A stretch of 64,000 nucleotides of DNA from contig NZ_DATCTU010000044.1 of assembly GCF_036567765.1 (NCBI RefSeq), positions 1-64,000 of the forward strand, read 5' to 3'. Shown here one piece after another: positions 53,896 to 63,394 of the stretch. This DNA comes from Pseudobacteroides sp. Lineage in GTDB: Bacteria > Bacillota > Clostridia > Acetivibrionales > DSM-2933. Every line of letters begins with the position of its first letter. Within the stretch, counting starts at the first letter, position 1. Under the pieces are notes generated by a model that worked only from the letters and a program-made list of their open reading frames with translations, was not told the DNA's origin and made no database searches. The position numbers were made by a program, and so were the translations under genes.

Positions 53896-55500
53896 CTACT
53901 CCTCATAGCTTACCCTGCTGTATTCATTTTTCATAAAGGTGTCCTCCCAGTTATCTACATATTTACCTGTAGCCCATTCAGCCATAATCACAGAGTCACC
54001 CTTGCCCAGTTTAATCTTTGCAAAAGGCTCATACTTAAGCCTTCCTTCATGTATCTGATAAACATATAGCTTGCTGTTTGAGACAATTACTGCCATATCC
54101 TCATAAGGAGACGTGAATGCATCGATAGCATCAGGAACCCTGTCCTTTATGTCTGTCCAAGGCAAAGCCAGAACATCATACCTTACAAGAGTGGATGGAA
54201 TAATAAGATTGATGTTGAAGTCGGAATGTTCCACCATGGAATCATTTTTATAGCTGAGCCTTCCCCTTAAAAACCAGTGTCCATTCTTTCGCTGCAAATA
54301 GAAGTTCTCTTCTTCAATGCTTTTATCCACAATGCTAATCCCTGCAGCACCAAGGCCTGAAATTTTGCTATTCCTTGAATCCCTGAGCATTTTAAGACCT
54401 TTATCCCCTGCAATATCGGATATCTTAAGCCCGTGTTCGCCAGTAATATTATCTACAGGTTGAACCTTCATGATACTTAGCTCTTGCCCTTTTTTTGCAA
54501 AAGGCGATTTGTCTTTAAACGTCACTTCCATAGATACATAATCATTCCCGATAAACAATATCTTTCTGTATATATTTTTCCCTTCATCTGACAAACCTCT
54601 GCTTTGCTTATTCATCGGTTTTTCCCCTGTGATGGAGTGTAAGGCCTTGCTTTTTTCAGCAAGATCTGATGTTCCAGAACCCGTCCCGCTATTATACAAT
54701 TGATAAGGATTATAAACCATGAGTTTATCCTCCTCTATTGAGTTTTCCATCATTCTATTGCTTTCAACCTTCCAGAAACCATTTTTTCTTGGAAGAAATA
54801 TATTGTCTGTTTCCAAAATTGGATGGAAAACAGAATCTTTGCTGGCTATCCATAAAGTTTTATAGCCGTACTCCGTATCGGAACCTTCTTCCTTATTAGT
54901 GCCTTTAATAAACCTTATACCCAATAATAAGCCTGAACTCCTTGTCTCCGACTCAGTCTGCAACTGGGTTTCGTTTTCTTGATCCTTTTTACTGGACAAT
55001 TCCTGTATCAGACCGTCATCTATCTTTTTACTGAGCCTCTTAATCATGCAAAGATTGCTTTGAATTGCAAGCAATGCTTCATCATCGCTCAGCCTTATGA
55101 AATCGTACAGGAACTTATCCCCTGATGTTATGGTTGTGACAGACACCTCTTTTTCGTTGACAGTAAAATCAATGGCCGATATACCGTACCTATACAAGAA
55201 ATAGTCCTCAGCAACCACTCTCTTTACCTTGTAGCTGGTTTTTGTCCATATGTTATCACTGACTTTTATTCCATATGTTGAGAAAACAGCCTTTTTGCCA
55301 ATCCAATTTTCCACATCTTTTTTCCTTGATGATGCAAATCCCCCATCTATATACTTTACAAATTCCCAAATACCCTCAAAGGATAAAACATTATTTTTAG
55401 GAGGAGCTATTTCTATTCCTGAAGGCTTGCCCATATTAAAGCAGCCCGAAAGTAAAATAATTGTCAGCATCAGTGCACAAAGCTTCAATGCTCTAATCAA
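53896..55500 (-). CDS. Lipoprotein of unknown function linked to a two-component system
   Basis: A 534-residue exported lipoprotein: a short basic start, a hydrophobic stretch and lipobox LLSGC (lipid-anchored Cys near 20). I do not recognise a known domain. The body contains two or three segments with similar wording (NGFWKVESNRM, NGHWFLRGRLSY) suggesting internal beta repeats. I chose the TTG at 55500 because GGAGG lies 11 nt upstream and the histidine kinase stop codon is 1 nt away; an ATG at 55521 would precede the ribosome site. As the third gene after a response regulator and kinase it may be an extracytoplasmic sensor or effector of that system. Confidence 0.7.
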   Translation of the reverse strand: MIRALKLCALMLTIILLSGCFNMGKPSGIEIAPPKNNVLSFEGIWEFVKYIDGGFASSRKKDVENWIGKKAVFSTYGIKVSDNIWTKTSYKVKRVVAEDYFLYRYGISAIDFTVNEKEVSVTTITSGDKFLYDFIRLSDDEALLAIQSNLCMIKRLSKKIDDGLIQELSSKKDQENETQLQTESETRSSGLLLGIRFIKGTNKEEGSDTEYGYKTLWIASKDSVFHPILETDNIFLPRKNGFWKVESNRMMENSIEEDKLMVYNPYQLYNSGTGSGTSDLAEKSKALHSITGEKPMNKQSRGLSDEGKNIYRKILFIGNDYVSMEVTFKDKSPFAKKGQELSIMKVQPVDNITGEHGLKISDIAGDKGLKMLRDSRNSKISGLGAAGISIVDKSIEEENFYLQRKNGHWFLRGRLSYKNDSMVEHSDFNINLIIPSTLVRYDVLALPWTDIKDRVPDAIDAFTSPYEDMAVIVSNSKLYVYQIHEGRLKYEPFAKIKLGKGDSVIMAEWATGKYVDNWEDTFMKNEYSRVSYEE

Positions 55501-55501
55501 G

Positions 55502-56899
55502 TTATGCCACACCTCCTGCAACTGGCATGATAACAGTTACCTCAGTGCCGCTTCCAAGCTCGCTTTTTATACTTAAGGTGCCTCCCATACATGTTACCAA
55601 TTCATCACATATGGAAAGTCCTATCCCGTTTCTTGATTTTTCATTTTTGCCTTTATAAAACCTCTCTTTTACCTTCGGAAGCTCTTCTTGTGAAATTCCG
55701 CATCCGGAATCCTTAATTGAGAATATAACCTTACCTTCCTCACAATGTGTATTAAAATCAATCTTACCCCCTGGAGGAGTAAAGCGGAATGCATTATCAA
55801 GTATATTTATAAAAATCTGCTTTAGCCTGTTTTCATCGGAAAAAATATTGGGTAGATTCTCACTTTGGGTAACAGAAAACTCAACATTTTCCCTCTCTGC
55901 TCGCGGTACAAGCTGGATTTCCAAGTATTCGAGAAGATCCTTCAGGCTGACCTCCCTGTTAACAATCTGCAATTTTCCCGAAACGTATTTCGAAAAATCA
56001 AGAAGCTCCTCAACCATAGAAGTAAGTCTGTCGCTTTCTTTTTCAATTATTTCAAGCCCATCCATAATAAGCTCTCTGTCCTCAGGATTGCCCACCTTCA
56101 ACGTAACTGCCCATCCCTTTATTGATGTAAGAGGGGTCCTGAGTTCATGGGATACCGATGATATAAAATCGTTCTTAAGCTGCTCCTTCTTTAGTATTTC
56201 CTCCGCCATATGGTTTAATGTATCGGAAAGTCTTCCGATTTCATCGTCATTCTTTTTAATACTCTTTATTTTATAATCCCCTAAGGACATCTTTTCCGCA
56301 ACCCCGGTAATCTCCTTAAGCGGCTCGACAATAGAATTTGCCAGCAGCACACTCAAAAGGCCGCAAATCATTATTACGGCAATACCGATAAATATAAAAA
56401 TTTTAGTTATCTTTCCTACATCCCTGTTTATATCATCCAATGTAGCTATAAGCCGTAAAACTGCGACCGTCTCAGTGCCCGACTTCAGGGGACATGATAC
56501 TGCCATAACCTCCTCATCGGTATAATCAACCTTTCCAACCCAGGTCCCTATACTTCCGTCTAAAGCCTCTTTTACGTCTTTTTTCGCAGATAAATCTTCA
56601 GGGGTAACACCGATTGAGTCCATTTTCACCTTGCCAGTAAGATCAATAATCTGAACCTGTGCCTTTATGGGCTTCCAGAATGTATCAACATCATTCAAAA
56701 CATTTTCATACAGCGATGTATCGGAATAATACCTAAGATAGATATCCGAACACAGCTTTATCTGGCTGACTAAAAAACCTTCACGGCTGACATAGTAGTT
56801 TTGCTTTATAACGTTAATAAGAAGAATTTCTAAAATCAAGACCGTTATTATAATTACAAACATGAAATTTGCAACCAACCTGGTTCTTATACTCCTCAT
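55502..56899 (-). CDS. Sensor histidine kinase
   Basis: A 465-residue membrane kinase. Transmembrane segment 11-31, extracytoplasmic sensor domain at about 32-160 (single-Cache-like), second transmembrane segment 163-187, HAMP at about 188-240, HisKA with phospho-His in SSVSHELRTPLTSIKGW near 250, and HATPase_c with NRLKQIFINILDNAFRFTPPGG, IKDSGCGIS and GIGLSICDELV. It starts 1 nt after the stop of the response regulator gene, so they are a cognate pair of the PhoR/ResE class. The signal is unknown; the adjacent lipoprotein suggests an envelope cue. Confidence 0.95.
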   Translation of the reverse strand: MRSIRTRLVANFMFVIIITVLILEILLINVIKQNYYVSREGFLVSQIKLCSDIYLRYYSDTSLYENVLNDVDTFWKPIKAQVQIIDLTGKVKMDSIGVTPEDLSAKKDVKEALDGSIGTWVGKVDYTDEEVMAVSCPLKSGTETVAVLRLIATLDDINRDVGKITKIFIFIGIAVIMICGLLSVLLANSIVEPLKEITGVAEKMSLGDYKIKSIKKNDDEIGRLSDTLNHMAEEILKKEQLKNDFISSVSHELRTPLTSIKGWAVTLKVGNPEDRELIMDGLEIIEKESDRLTSMVEELLDFSKYVSGKLQIVNREVSLKDLLEYLEIQLVPRAERENVEFSVTQSENLPNIFSDENRLKQIFINILDNAFRFTPPGGKIDFNTHCEEGKVIFSIKDSGCGISQEELPKVKERFYKGKNEKSRNGIGLSICDELVTCMGGTLSIKSELGSGTEVTVIMPVAGGVA

Positions 56900-56900
56900 A

Positions 56901-57596
56901 CTATTCCGCCTTCCGCCACCGATATCCGAATCCCCAAACCGTTTCTATGAGTTTTGGATCCGACGGGTCATCCTCAATCTTCTCACGCAGCCTTCTGATA
57001 TGGACATCCACCGTTTTTATATCACCAAAATAATTCCTTCCCCAAATATGGTTCAAGAGCTCATCGCGACTGAAAGCTTTGCCCTGGCTCTCCATAAATA
57101 CTTTCACAATGGCAAACTCCCTGGGCGTAAGCTCAACATCAATACCATTCTTACAAAACTTCTGGGCTGTAATGTCAAGCTTTATCCTTCCTGTAGCAAT
57201 TATGTTTTTACTGTCCTCCGGCGACTTACTGATCCTTCTAAGATTGGCCCTTATCCTTGCAACCAGTTCAAGAGGGTTGAAGGGCTTTACCATATAATCG
57301 TCAGCACCTAACTCAAGGCCTACAATTTTATCCATGTCCTGTCCCTTAGCAGTCAGCATAATAACCACCGCATCGGACTTTTCATCCCGAATCCTCCGGC
57401 AGACCTCAAAGCCGTCAATACCCGGCAGCATAATATCCAATACAACCACCTCAGGGCCGCACTCTACCAGCTTCTTAAGTCCTTCTTCTCCCGACTCGGC
57501 TTCTATTACTTCAAATCCGCTTCTTTCAAGATTTATGTTTATAAACTTCCTTATAGAACTTTCATCCTCAACAACAAGCACCTTGACATTTTCCAT
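56901..57596 (-). CDS. OmpR/PhoB-family response regulator
   Basis: A 231-residue regulator. Receiver domain 1-120 with acidic pocket VVEDE, phosphoacceptor Asp in VVLDIMLPG near 53 and Lys in DYMVKPFNPLEL near 103. Winged-helix DNA-binding domain at about 130-230 (VELTPREFAIVKVF, SRDELLNHIWG, VDVHIRRLREKIEDDP, VWGFGYRW). It is the first gene of the three-gene operon with the kinase and lipoprotein. Targets are not evident here. Confidence 0.95.
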   Translation of the reverse strand: MENVKVLVVEDESSIRKFININLERSGFEVIEAESGEEGLKKLVECGPEVVVLDIMLPGIDGFEVCRRIRDEKSDAVVIMLTAKGQDMDKIVGLELGADDYMVKPFNPLELVARIRANLRRISKSPEDSKNIIATGRIKLDITAQKFCKNGIDVELTPREFAIVKVFMESQGKAFSRDELLNHIWGRNYFGDIKTVDVHIRRLREKIEDDPSDPKLIETVWGFGYRWRKAE

Positions 57597-57733
57597 TTTT
57601 ATTTACCTCATAAACAAGATTCTTCAAGTGATATTTTACTATATTTAAGCTCCAACCGCCATATAATTAAGCCAGATATAATCTTACATTTAAAAACATA
57701 ATCGCAAGTGTTTTTTTATTTAACTGTATGACA

Positions 57734-58900
57734 TCAATGCTTCTCTGGCCTAACTCCATCTATCACTACATTGCAATCAAACAAATCTGCAAGCCTTTTA
57801 GCATTATTAAAGCTAATTCCGTCAATTGGCCTCCTGTCTGTAATTATACAATCCTTTTTGTACTCGGCAACAGTTTCAGGCCCAACCCCGCAAAAAACAT
57901 CGAACCCACTATCCATTAGAAATTTGAACTTTGCTTCAGTATAATTAACAGTACTGCCAAAAGGATAAATATAAATAGATGTTGGACCTACCAGCGGCTC
58001 TACTTCGTTCTTCCAGCGGTTAGTATCCCTCTTAAGCCTGCTAATGTCAACCTTATTTGCATCAAGATGTCCATATCCATGACACGCAAAAGTCCACCCA
58101 GTCTCCTTAAGCCTGTTTACCAAACTTATTGCTTCCTTTTTTTGGCCCTCATACACTGCGGATTTAAGTTCATTTGTTCTGTATCCCAAAACGCCCTCAT
58201 AGCCCGTTAGTGCTATAACTCCTTTAGCACCTTCTAAAGAAAAATCCGGGTGCTCATTAACAAACTTGTCTAATATGGGTACAATATCATTGTCATCAGA
58301 TATAACTGTCTGTCCATTTTTATCTCTTGAATAGGTCTTTACTACCCCGTCATCTATTATTAGTTTATGTGCATTACCATTGCTTATCATATATTCGTAA
58401 TAGTTCATATCATCAATCGATATTATCAATGGTTTCTTCCCCTTAGGAAGCATAAGTTTTTTTTGCTGTAACAACCTCTTTCCGCTAACTTCTTTTACAT
58501 CGAAGGTATCATGAATACTTACCAGTATATAACCCTTCTGATACAAGCTTTCTATAATCCGTTTAAACTCACTAACTGTCACAAATCAGTCATTATAACC
58601 CTCGGATAGATAATCTCCATCAAAGGCCATTTCGGGGTAAATTATAAGAGGATGAAAAAAGATGTGGTTTATAACACCTTCATATTCTGCCAATTCATCT
58701 CTCGGGAAACTGGCAGATTCGTATTCAGTGCTTCTGCTATGCATACTTTCATTTAAATTTTGGGCTTTATATTCTCCTATTTTAATTTGTCCACTGCCCA
58801 CAGCAGGAATAGCCTCTTCCTCAGGATGGCTGCATGCTGAGGATACTACAATAAATATTAACAGAATTATTTCTAACTTTACTTTTCTCCAACCTCTCAT
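57734..58900 (-). pseudogene. Polysaccharide deacetylase-like lipoprotein gene interrupted by an in-frame TGA
   Basis: Two open segments lie in one frame, separated by a single TGA at 58586-58588. The first (58586-58900) encodes a signal peptide with Cys near 23 (SSACSHP) and a domain start ending FDGDYLSEGYND. The second (57734-58582, next GTG 3 nt later) encodes FKRIIESLYQKGYILVSIHD, LIISIDDMNYYEYM, CHGYGHLD and IYIYPFGS, a divergent NodB-like deacetylase fold. A single substitution, for example TGG to TGA, explains the break. It may be a true nonsense mutation, a sequencing error, or two translated halves. The second half has no good ribosome site. Confidence 0.72.
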
Positions 58901-59298
58901 TTTTCATCACTCCATATAAACTTTTCCATTTTTATGCCGATATTTATTATGTGCACTATTTTAATGCTAAGACTAAATGCAATTTTAATATATATTTTTT
59001 TAAATCACATTAATTTAAGAATTTGTTAAGAATAATTACAGAAGTGTTACATTTTGCGGATTTCATAGGGTATTCCTCTCATGTTTATTTATTATCAAAT
59101 CATATATTTCCGCCGTCTTGCCAGCTTTGCCGCTTTAAATAAATACTTTTAAATATTTTTATCTATATAAATATATATGGTTTTAGAAATCAAGTTCCCG
59201 GCATATAATGTTTATTAAGCTTGGGAACAGGTAAAATATAAATATAAATGCTTTATGATATTTTACTTATTCCTCAACCAATTATACATATTTAGGAA
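58901..59298. other. Intergenic region before the L,D-transpeptidase gene
   Basis: About 400 AT-rich nt between divergent genes. A small hairpin (GTTCCC near 59191 with GGGAAC near 59223) lies about 80 nt before the start codon. I see no ORF or riboswitch. Confidence 0.4.
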
Positions 59299-59307
59299 GT
59301 GATACTC

Positions 59308-60207
59308 TTGCATATGAAATCTAAAATACTTAAGGGAAAGTCCGCTAAGTTGCTGCTATACCCCCTGCTTATTTCGCTCACAGCCGTTTCTGTTACAGGT
59401 TATAGCTTTGGTGCAGGCACTAATACGCAAATAAGTTCAAAGGAACCAATATCTTTTATTAGCAGTTCCAACAAGTCTATCTCTATAGATGAGACACTTG
59501 AACTTATAAAAAAAGTGCCGATTGTAGATTCCAACTTAAAAAAGCTTGTGAAAAACAATAGTCTGGCATCACTAAAAAAACTTGGCTATTATAAGGAGAA
59601 CTTCAAAGATAAAAACCTTAATTCCAGAAGTGCCCTTATTCACTTTCAAAGCAACCACAATATGAACCCTACCGGCAAGTGGGATAAAAAAACTACTGAT
59701 GCAGTTCTTAAAAAACTAATTGCTCCTGATTTGTCACCTTCCGATAAGGTATCCGACATACCATCCGAAGGTCTATGGTTAACAATTAATAAGTCTAAAA
59801 ACTTATTGACGTTATACAAGGGCGGCAAACTGGTTAAAAAATATCCTGTAGCTGTTGGAAACCCGTCCACACTAACACCGTCAGGTAAATTTACAATAGT
59901 TAATAAAATTGTAAATCCTGCCTGGGGCGGCGGCGGGTATGCAAAGCCCGTTAATGGAGGTTCTCCTTACAATCCTTTGGGATACAGATGGATGGGTCTT
60001 TCTCTAAAGGGCGGGTCATCCTATGGTATACATGGTACAACCGATCCATACTCTATCGGTACATATGCTTCACATGGCTGCATAAGGATGTTTAATTTTG
60101 ATGTAGAAAGCCTTTTCCCGCAAATACCTATGCATACAAAGGTATATATCGGTACCGCAGAAGAGCTTGCAAAGTGGGGAATCCTCCAGGAAGAAGTAAC
60201 GGTATGA
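59308..60207 (+). CDS. L,D-transpeptidase with peptidoglycan-binding domain
   Basis: A cell-wall enzyme of about 300 residues. Signal/anchor segment at about 12-35. A peptidoglycan-binding_1-like domain lies at about 65-140 (LKKLGYYKENFKDKNLNSRSALIHFQ). The YkuD catalytic domain at about 155-285 has the active-site motif YGIHGTTDPYSIGTYASHGCIRM, with the nucleophile Cys in SHGC. It should form 3-3 cross-links or remodel peptidoglycan. AGGAAG at 59294-59299 is 8 nt before TTG 59308 and 14 nt before ATG 59314, so the TTG start is preferred but not certain. Confidence 0.93.
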   Translation: MHMKSKILKGKSAKLLLYPLLISLTAVSVTGYSFGAGTNTQISSKEPISFISSSNKSISIDETLELIKKVPIVDSNLKKLVKNNSLASLKKLGYYKENFKDKNLNSRSALIHFQSNHNMNPTGKWDKKTTDAVLKKLIAPDLSPSDKVSDIPSEGLWLTINKSKNLLTLYKGGKLVKKYPVAVGNPSTLTPSGKFTIVNKIVNPAWGGGGYAKPVNGGSPYNPLGYRWMGLSLKGGSSYGIHGTTDPYSIGTYASHGCIRMFNFDVESLFPQIPMHTKVYIGTAEELAKWGILQEEVTV

Positions 60208-60225
60208 ACAAAAATATAGACAGAA

Positions 60226-60304
60226 CAAAATCATAAAATGATTTTGTCAACCTTGACGCTGTCGTGAGAAATTGTGGTGCAGCACGCACCATAATTTCCT
60301 AGAC
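60226..60304 (+). repeat. Dispersed 79-bp two-hairpin element, copy 6
   Basis: Hairpin AAAATCATaaAATGATTTTGT, then a spacer ending CTGTCGTGAGAAATT and the palindrome GTGGTGC ... GCACCATAATTTC ending TAGAC. Its length is identical to the copies at 4343 and 24884. It is followed directly by a bidirectional terminator. Confidence 0.8.
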
Positions 60305-60309
60305 ATTAA

Positions 60310-60341
60310 AAAATGCGAGGACTTCAAGTCCTCGCATTTTT
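60310..60341. terminator. Bidirectional terminator between convergent genes
   Basis: A near-perfect palindrome AAATGCGAGGACTT and AAGTCCTCGCATTT with T-runs on both strands. It serves the L,D-transpeptidase gene on the plus strand. On the minus strand the stop codon of the 219-residue gene lies inside the stem. Confidence 0.88.
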
Positions 60342-60983
60342 GTTGGCTCTTAGCCTTTTATTTACTCCTATAAGGGATACAAGTGCTAAATTGCTTCTTA
60401 AAAAATTATCGTTATAGTTTTCCGGAAGACTTGATAAATCCCTAAGTGCAATGGCATAAACGTCCAGGCCTTTTGCAACCATATATCTGAATGTATCATA
60501 TGCTTCCCTTAAAGCCTTTCTTGTAACCTTAACAAATCTCGACTCCATTAGAATATGTGTACAGCTTCTAAACATATACTCCGCTGCACCTCTGATTACA
60601 AACCTTAACTCTCCATTAATAAGATGAACCGATGAAGTAAGCTTGTTATCATGATTAATATCCAATCCTGGTAGCTTTGGTGCTATACTTTCAATGAGAT
60701 TTGCGTCAAAACCCATTAAACTTGCATATGCAGATACAGCTTTTTTTAACTTATCCTCTTTTCTTTTATAAACCTCTGTATCGTGCTTCTTCAGATCCAC
60801 CGTATTACTTAGAATAAGTGAATGCATAAATACTCCAAAACTTTTATCCTGCTCGCTTATCAGTGATGCTTCTTTTAGCTTCCCATCCAAATAAACCTTT
60901 TCTATATATGGCTCCATACTGTAATTTTTCAAGTGTAAAACCTTGTTTTTAAAATCAGTGCCTTTTTTAACAACAATGCTCAT
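60324..60983 (-). CDS. Unrecognised 219-residue cytosolic protein
   Basis: I do not recognise this protein. It is soluble and basic, with no signal peptide or membrane segment. It begins MSIVVKKGTDFKNKVLHLKN. The C-terminal half is helical (TRKALREAYDTFRYMVAKGLDVYAIALRDLSSLP). There are no Cys or His clusters to suggest metal binding. ATG 60983 follows GGAGG by 5 nt; an open frame starting at TTG 60995 contains that site. The stop codon falls within the terminator stem, so the transcript ends almost exactly with the coding region. The neighbours give no hint of function. Confidence 0.65.
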   Translation of the reverse strand: MSIVVKKGTDFKNKVLHLKNYSMEPYIEKVYLDGKLKEASLISEQDKSFGVFMHSLILSNTVDLKKHDTEVYKRKEDKLKKAVSAYASLMGFDANLIESIAPKLPGLDINHDNKLTSSVHLINGELRFVIRGAAEYMFRSCTHILMESRFVKVTRKALREAYDTFRYMVAKGLDVYAIALRDLSSLPENYNDNFLRSNLALVSLIGVNKRLRANKNART

Positions 60984-61188
60984 AGTAACCTCCAATTCAT
61001 CAAGCAGCCATCATCATTAAACAAGCAAAATAATTTAAACAAACATATAAATATATTAACTATTTTAATGATACCGTAAATATAATTAACTTGTCAATGA
61101 ACAAATTGTAAATTATTTGTTAAAAAAGTTAATTATACTTAATTACTAACGCATAGCAGTTCATACAAAATCCCATAGAATAAACTCA

Positions 61189-63369
61189 TTAAACAACCTT
61201 AACAATATCCTTTATGAGGTCACAGTCTCTAGATGAGCTTCCTACCATTATTTCAAATTCCCCAGGCTCCACAACCCTGTTCAACTGTCTATCGATAAGT
61301 GATAATTGGGAAACAGGCAGCTTAATTTGTACATTTTTTGTCTCTCCAGGATTAAGTGTTATCCTGCTAAAACCTTTAAGTTCCTTTATTGGAGTAGTTA
61401 CCGAACTGTAAATATCATTTATATAAAGCTGTACTATCTCAGTGCCTCTAATTGACCCGGTATTTGTTACATCTATAGAAACAATGATCTCACCATCAAT
61501 TCCTATTTCCTTTGTTGAAAGCTTCAAATTGGAATAATCATAACTTGTGTAAGAGAGTCCGTATCCGAAAGAAAACAGGGGCTCCGGGTCCACATCTATA
61601 TACCTGGCTGGTCCGTGCCATCCGGGATACTGGTTGTAGTATACAGGCTGCTGACCTACATTTCTTGGGAAAGATATTGTAATTTTTCCACATGGATTAT
61701 GATCTCCAAAGAGTACTGCCGCTACTGCGTTTCCACCTTCCATTCCGGGATTCCAGGCTTCAATGATAGAATCTGCATTGTCCTTTATCCATGGTACAGT
61801 AAGGGGTTTACCGTTTATAAGCACTACAGCAAGAGGCTTACCGGTATTCTTCAAAGCCTCAAGAAGCTTTTGCTGTGCACCTGTAAGATCAAGGCTTGAC
61901 CTGTCACGTACTTCGCCATTTAATAACACAGTATCTCCCACAACTGCAATTACCATATCGGACTGCTGTGCCAATTTTACTGCCCCTTCTATGTTTTCTT
62001 TTGACTCATCAAACATATCGCAGCCCTTGTCATATACAACTTCCACCCTATCCCCTGCTCTTTTTTTGATGCCGTCAAGTATGGTAACTACAGAGGTTAT
62101 ATCATAGTCATTGTACTCCAGCATGGGTTTTTCAGGATAATATCTCGGCCCGAATGTCCAGTCTCCAAGCTGAGCCTCAACATCATGGGCATTAGGTCCG
62201 ATTACAGCAATCTTTCTCACCTTATCTGAAACAGGCAGGGTACCATTTTCATTTTTTAATAATACAATGGATTGCAAAGCACTTTCAAAAGCTGCCCTTT
62301 TATGTTCTGCACATCCTATTATGCTCCGTGCTTTTGTAAAATCTGTGTTTCGCTTATGGTCAAAAAGTCCAAGCCTGAATTTTGTTTCCAGTATCCTTCT
62401 GCAAGCCTCATCTATAAGCTCTTCCTTTATAGTTCCCTCTTTAACAAGCTCTATTGCAGATTCGTAGAACTCAGGTGTCGACATCATCATATCGTTCCCT
62501 GCTTTAATAGCCAGCTCAGCTGACGTTTTCATATCAGGTGCAGCCTTTTGCAGCCTGTGCATGTGGCCCACATTGTCCCAGTCAGTCACAATAAAGCCGC
62601 TTAAATTCCACTCGTCTTTAAGAATGTCCCTCAAAAGCACCTTGTTTGCAGTACATGGAAGTCCATCAATTGCATGGTACGCAGTCATAAAGGTCGCACA
62701 CCCTGCATCCGCTGCTGTCTTGAAAGGCGGCAGAAAAGTGGATCTCACCTTTCTTTCTGCTATATCGCACTCGGTTGAATCCCTTCCCCCTACTGTTTCT
62801 CCATGAGCTACATAGTGCTTTGCGCAAGCAAGTATGCTGTATGGATCGGAAAGCTTCTCACCCTGGTAACCTTTTACCATTGCTGCAGCTAAAATACCCG
62901 CAAGATAAGGATCTTCCCCAAACGTCTCATCAACTCGTCCCCATCTTGCATCCCTGCCTAGACAGATTACAGGCGAAAATGTCCAATGCAATCCGGTAAG
63001 GATAACCTCCTTTGCTGTTATCGCAGCCATCTCCTTTAATATATCAGGGTTCCAACTGGAAGCCACACCCAACTGGGAAGGAAATACCGTAGCACCGCTG
63101 TAAAATCCGTGGCCATGTATTGCATCAATTCCAAATATAATAGGAATACCCAGCCTTGTTTTGCTGGCAATGTCCTGAAGCCTTTGAGCTTCTTTCCCCC
63201 TTACATGCAGAAAAGAACCTATATGTCTTTCATTTATCCAGAACTCAGGGTTTTCTCTTCCATCAATCTGACACATTTGCCCAATCTTCTCTTCAAGGGT
63301 CATCCTGCTTAAAAGATCCTTTGTCCTTTCTTCAGGAGAATATGCAGGGTTTTTGTAAATCTCTTTCAT
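61189..63369 (-). CDS. bglX: GH3 beta-glucosidase
   Basis: A 726-residue glycosidase without signal peptide, probably cytoplasmic, that would split cellobiose or other beta-glucosides released by the cellulosome. GH3 N-terminal barrel at about 20-330: the nucleophile is the first Asp of FIVTDWDNVGHM near 262, with CAKHYVAHGE near 185 and GRDARWGRVDETFGEDP near 130. The C-terminal alpha/beta domain at about 370-590 carries GEVRDRSSLDL, and a fibronectin III-like domain at about 630-720 ends the protein. ATG follows GGAGG by 6 nt. It lies 25 nt downstream of an amidohydrolase gene in one operon. The gene symbol reflects family resemblance only. Confidence 0.93.
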   Translation of the reverse strand: MKEIYKNPAYSPEERTKDLLSRMTLEEKIGQMCQIDGRENPEFWINERHIGSFLHVRGKEAQRLQDIASKTRLGIPIIFGIDAIHGHGFYSGATVFPSQLGVASSWNPDILKEMAAITAKEVILTGLHWTFSPVICLGRDARWGRVDETFGEDPYLAGILAAAMVKGYQGEKLSDPYSILACAKHYVAHGETVGGRDSTECDIAERKVRSTFLPPFKTAADAGCATFMTAYHAIDGLPCTANKVLLRDILKDEWNLSGFIVTDWDNVGHMHRLQKAAPDMKTSAELAIKAGNDMMMSTPEFYESAIELVKEGTIKEELIDEACRRILETKFRLGLFDHKRNTDFTKARSIIGCAEHKRAAFESALQSIVLLKNENGTLPVSDKVRKIAVIGPNAHDVEAQLGDWTFGPRYYPEKPMLEYNDYDITSVVTILDGIKKRAGDRVEVVYDKGCDMFDESKENIEGAVKLAQQSDMVIAVVGDTVLLNGEVRDRSSLDLTGAQQKLLEALKNTGKPLAVVLINGKPLTVPWIKDNADSIIEAWNPGMEGGNAVAAVLFGDHNPCGKITISFPRNVGQQPVYYNQYPGWHGPARYIDVDPEPLFSFGYGLSYTSYDYSNLKLSTKEIGIDGEIIVSIDVTNTGSIRGTEIVQLYINDIYSSVTTPIKELKGFSRITLNPGETKNVQIKLPVSQLSLIDRQLNRVVEPGEFEIMVGSSSRDCDLIKDIVKVV

Positions 63370-63394
63370 ATGAAGCCTCCTTGTTTAGGTAAAT

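Noticed and set aside
61080-61188. AT-rich inverted repeat after the GH3 gene as a terminator
   Set aside because: The arms (TAATTAACTT and AAGTTAATTA) pair but the stem is only A-T and no T-run follows directly, so I do not call it.
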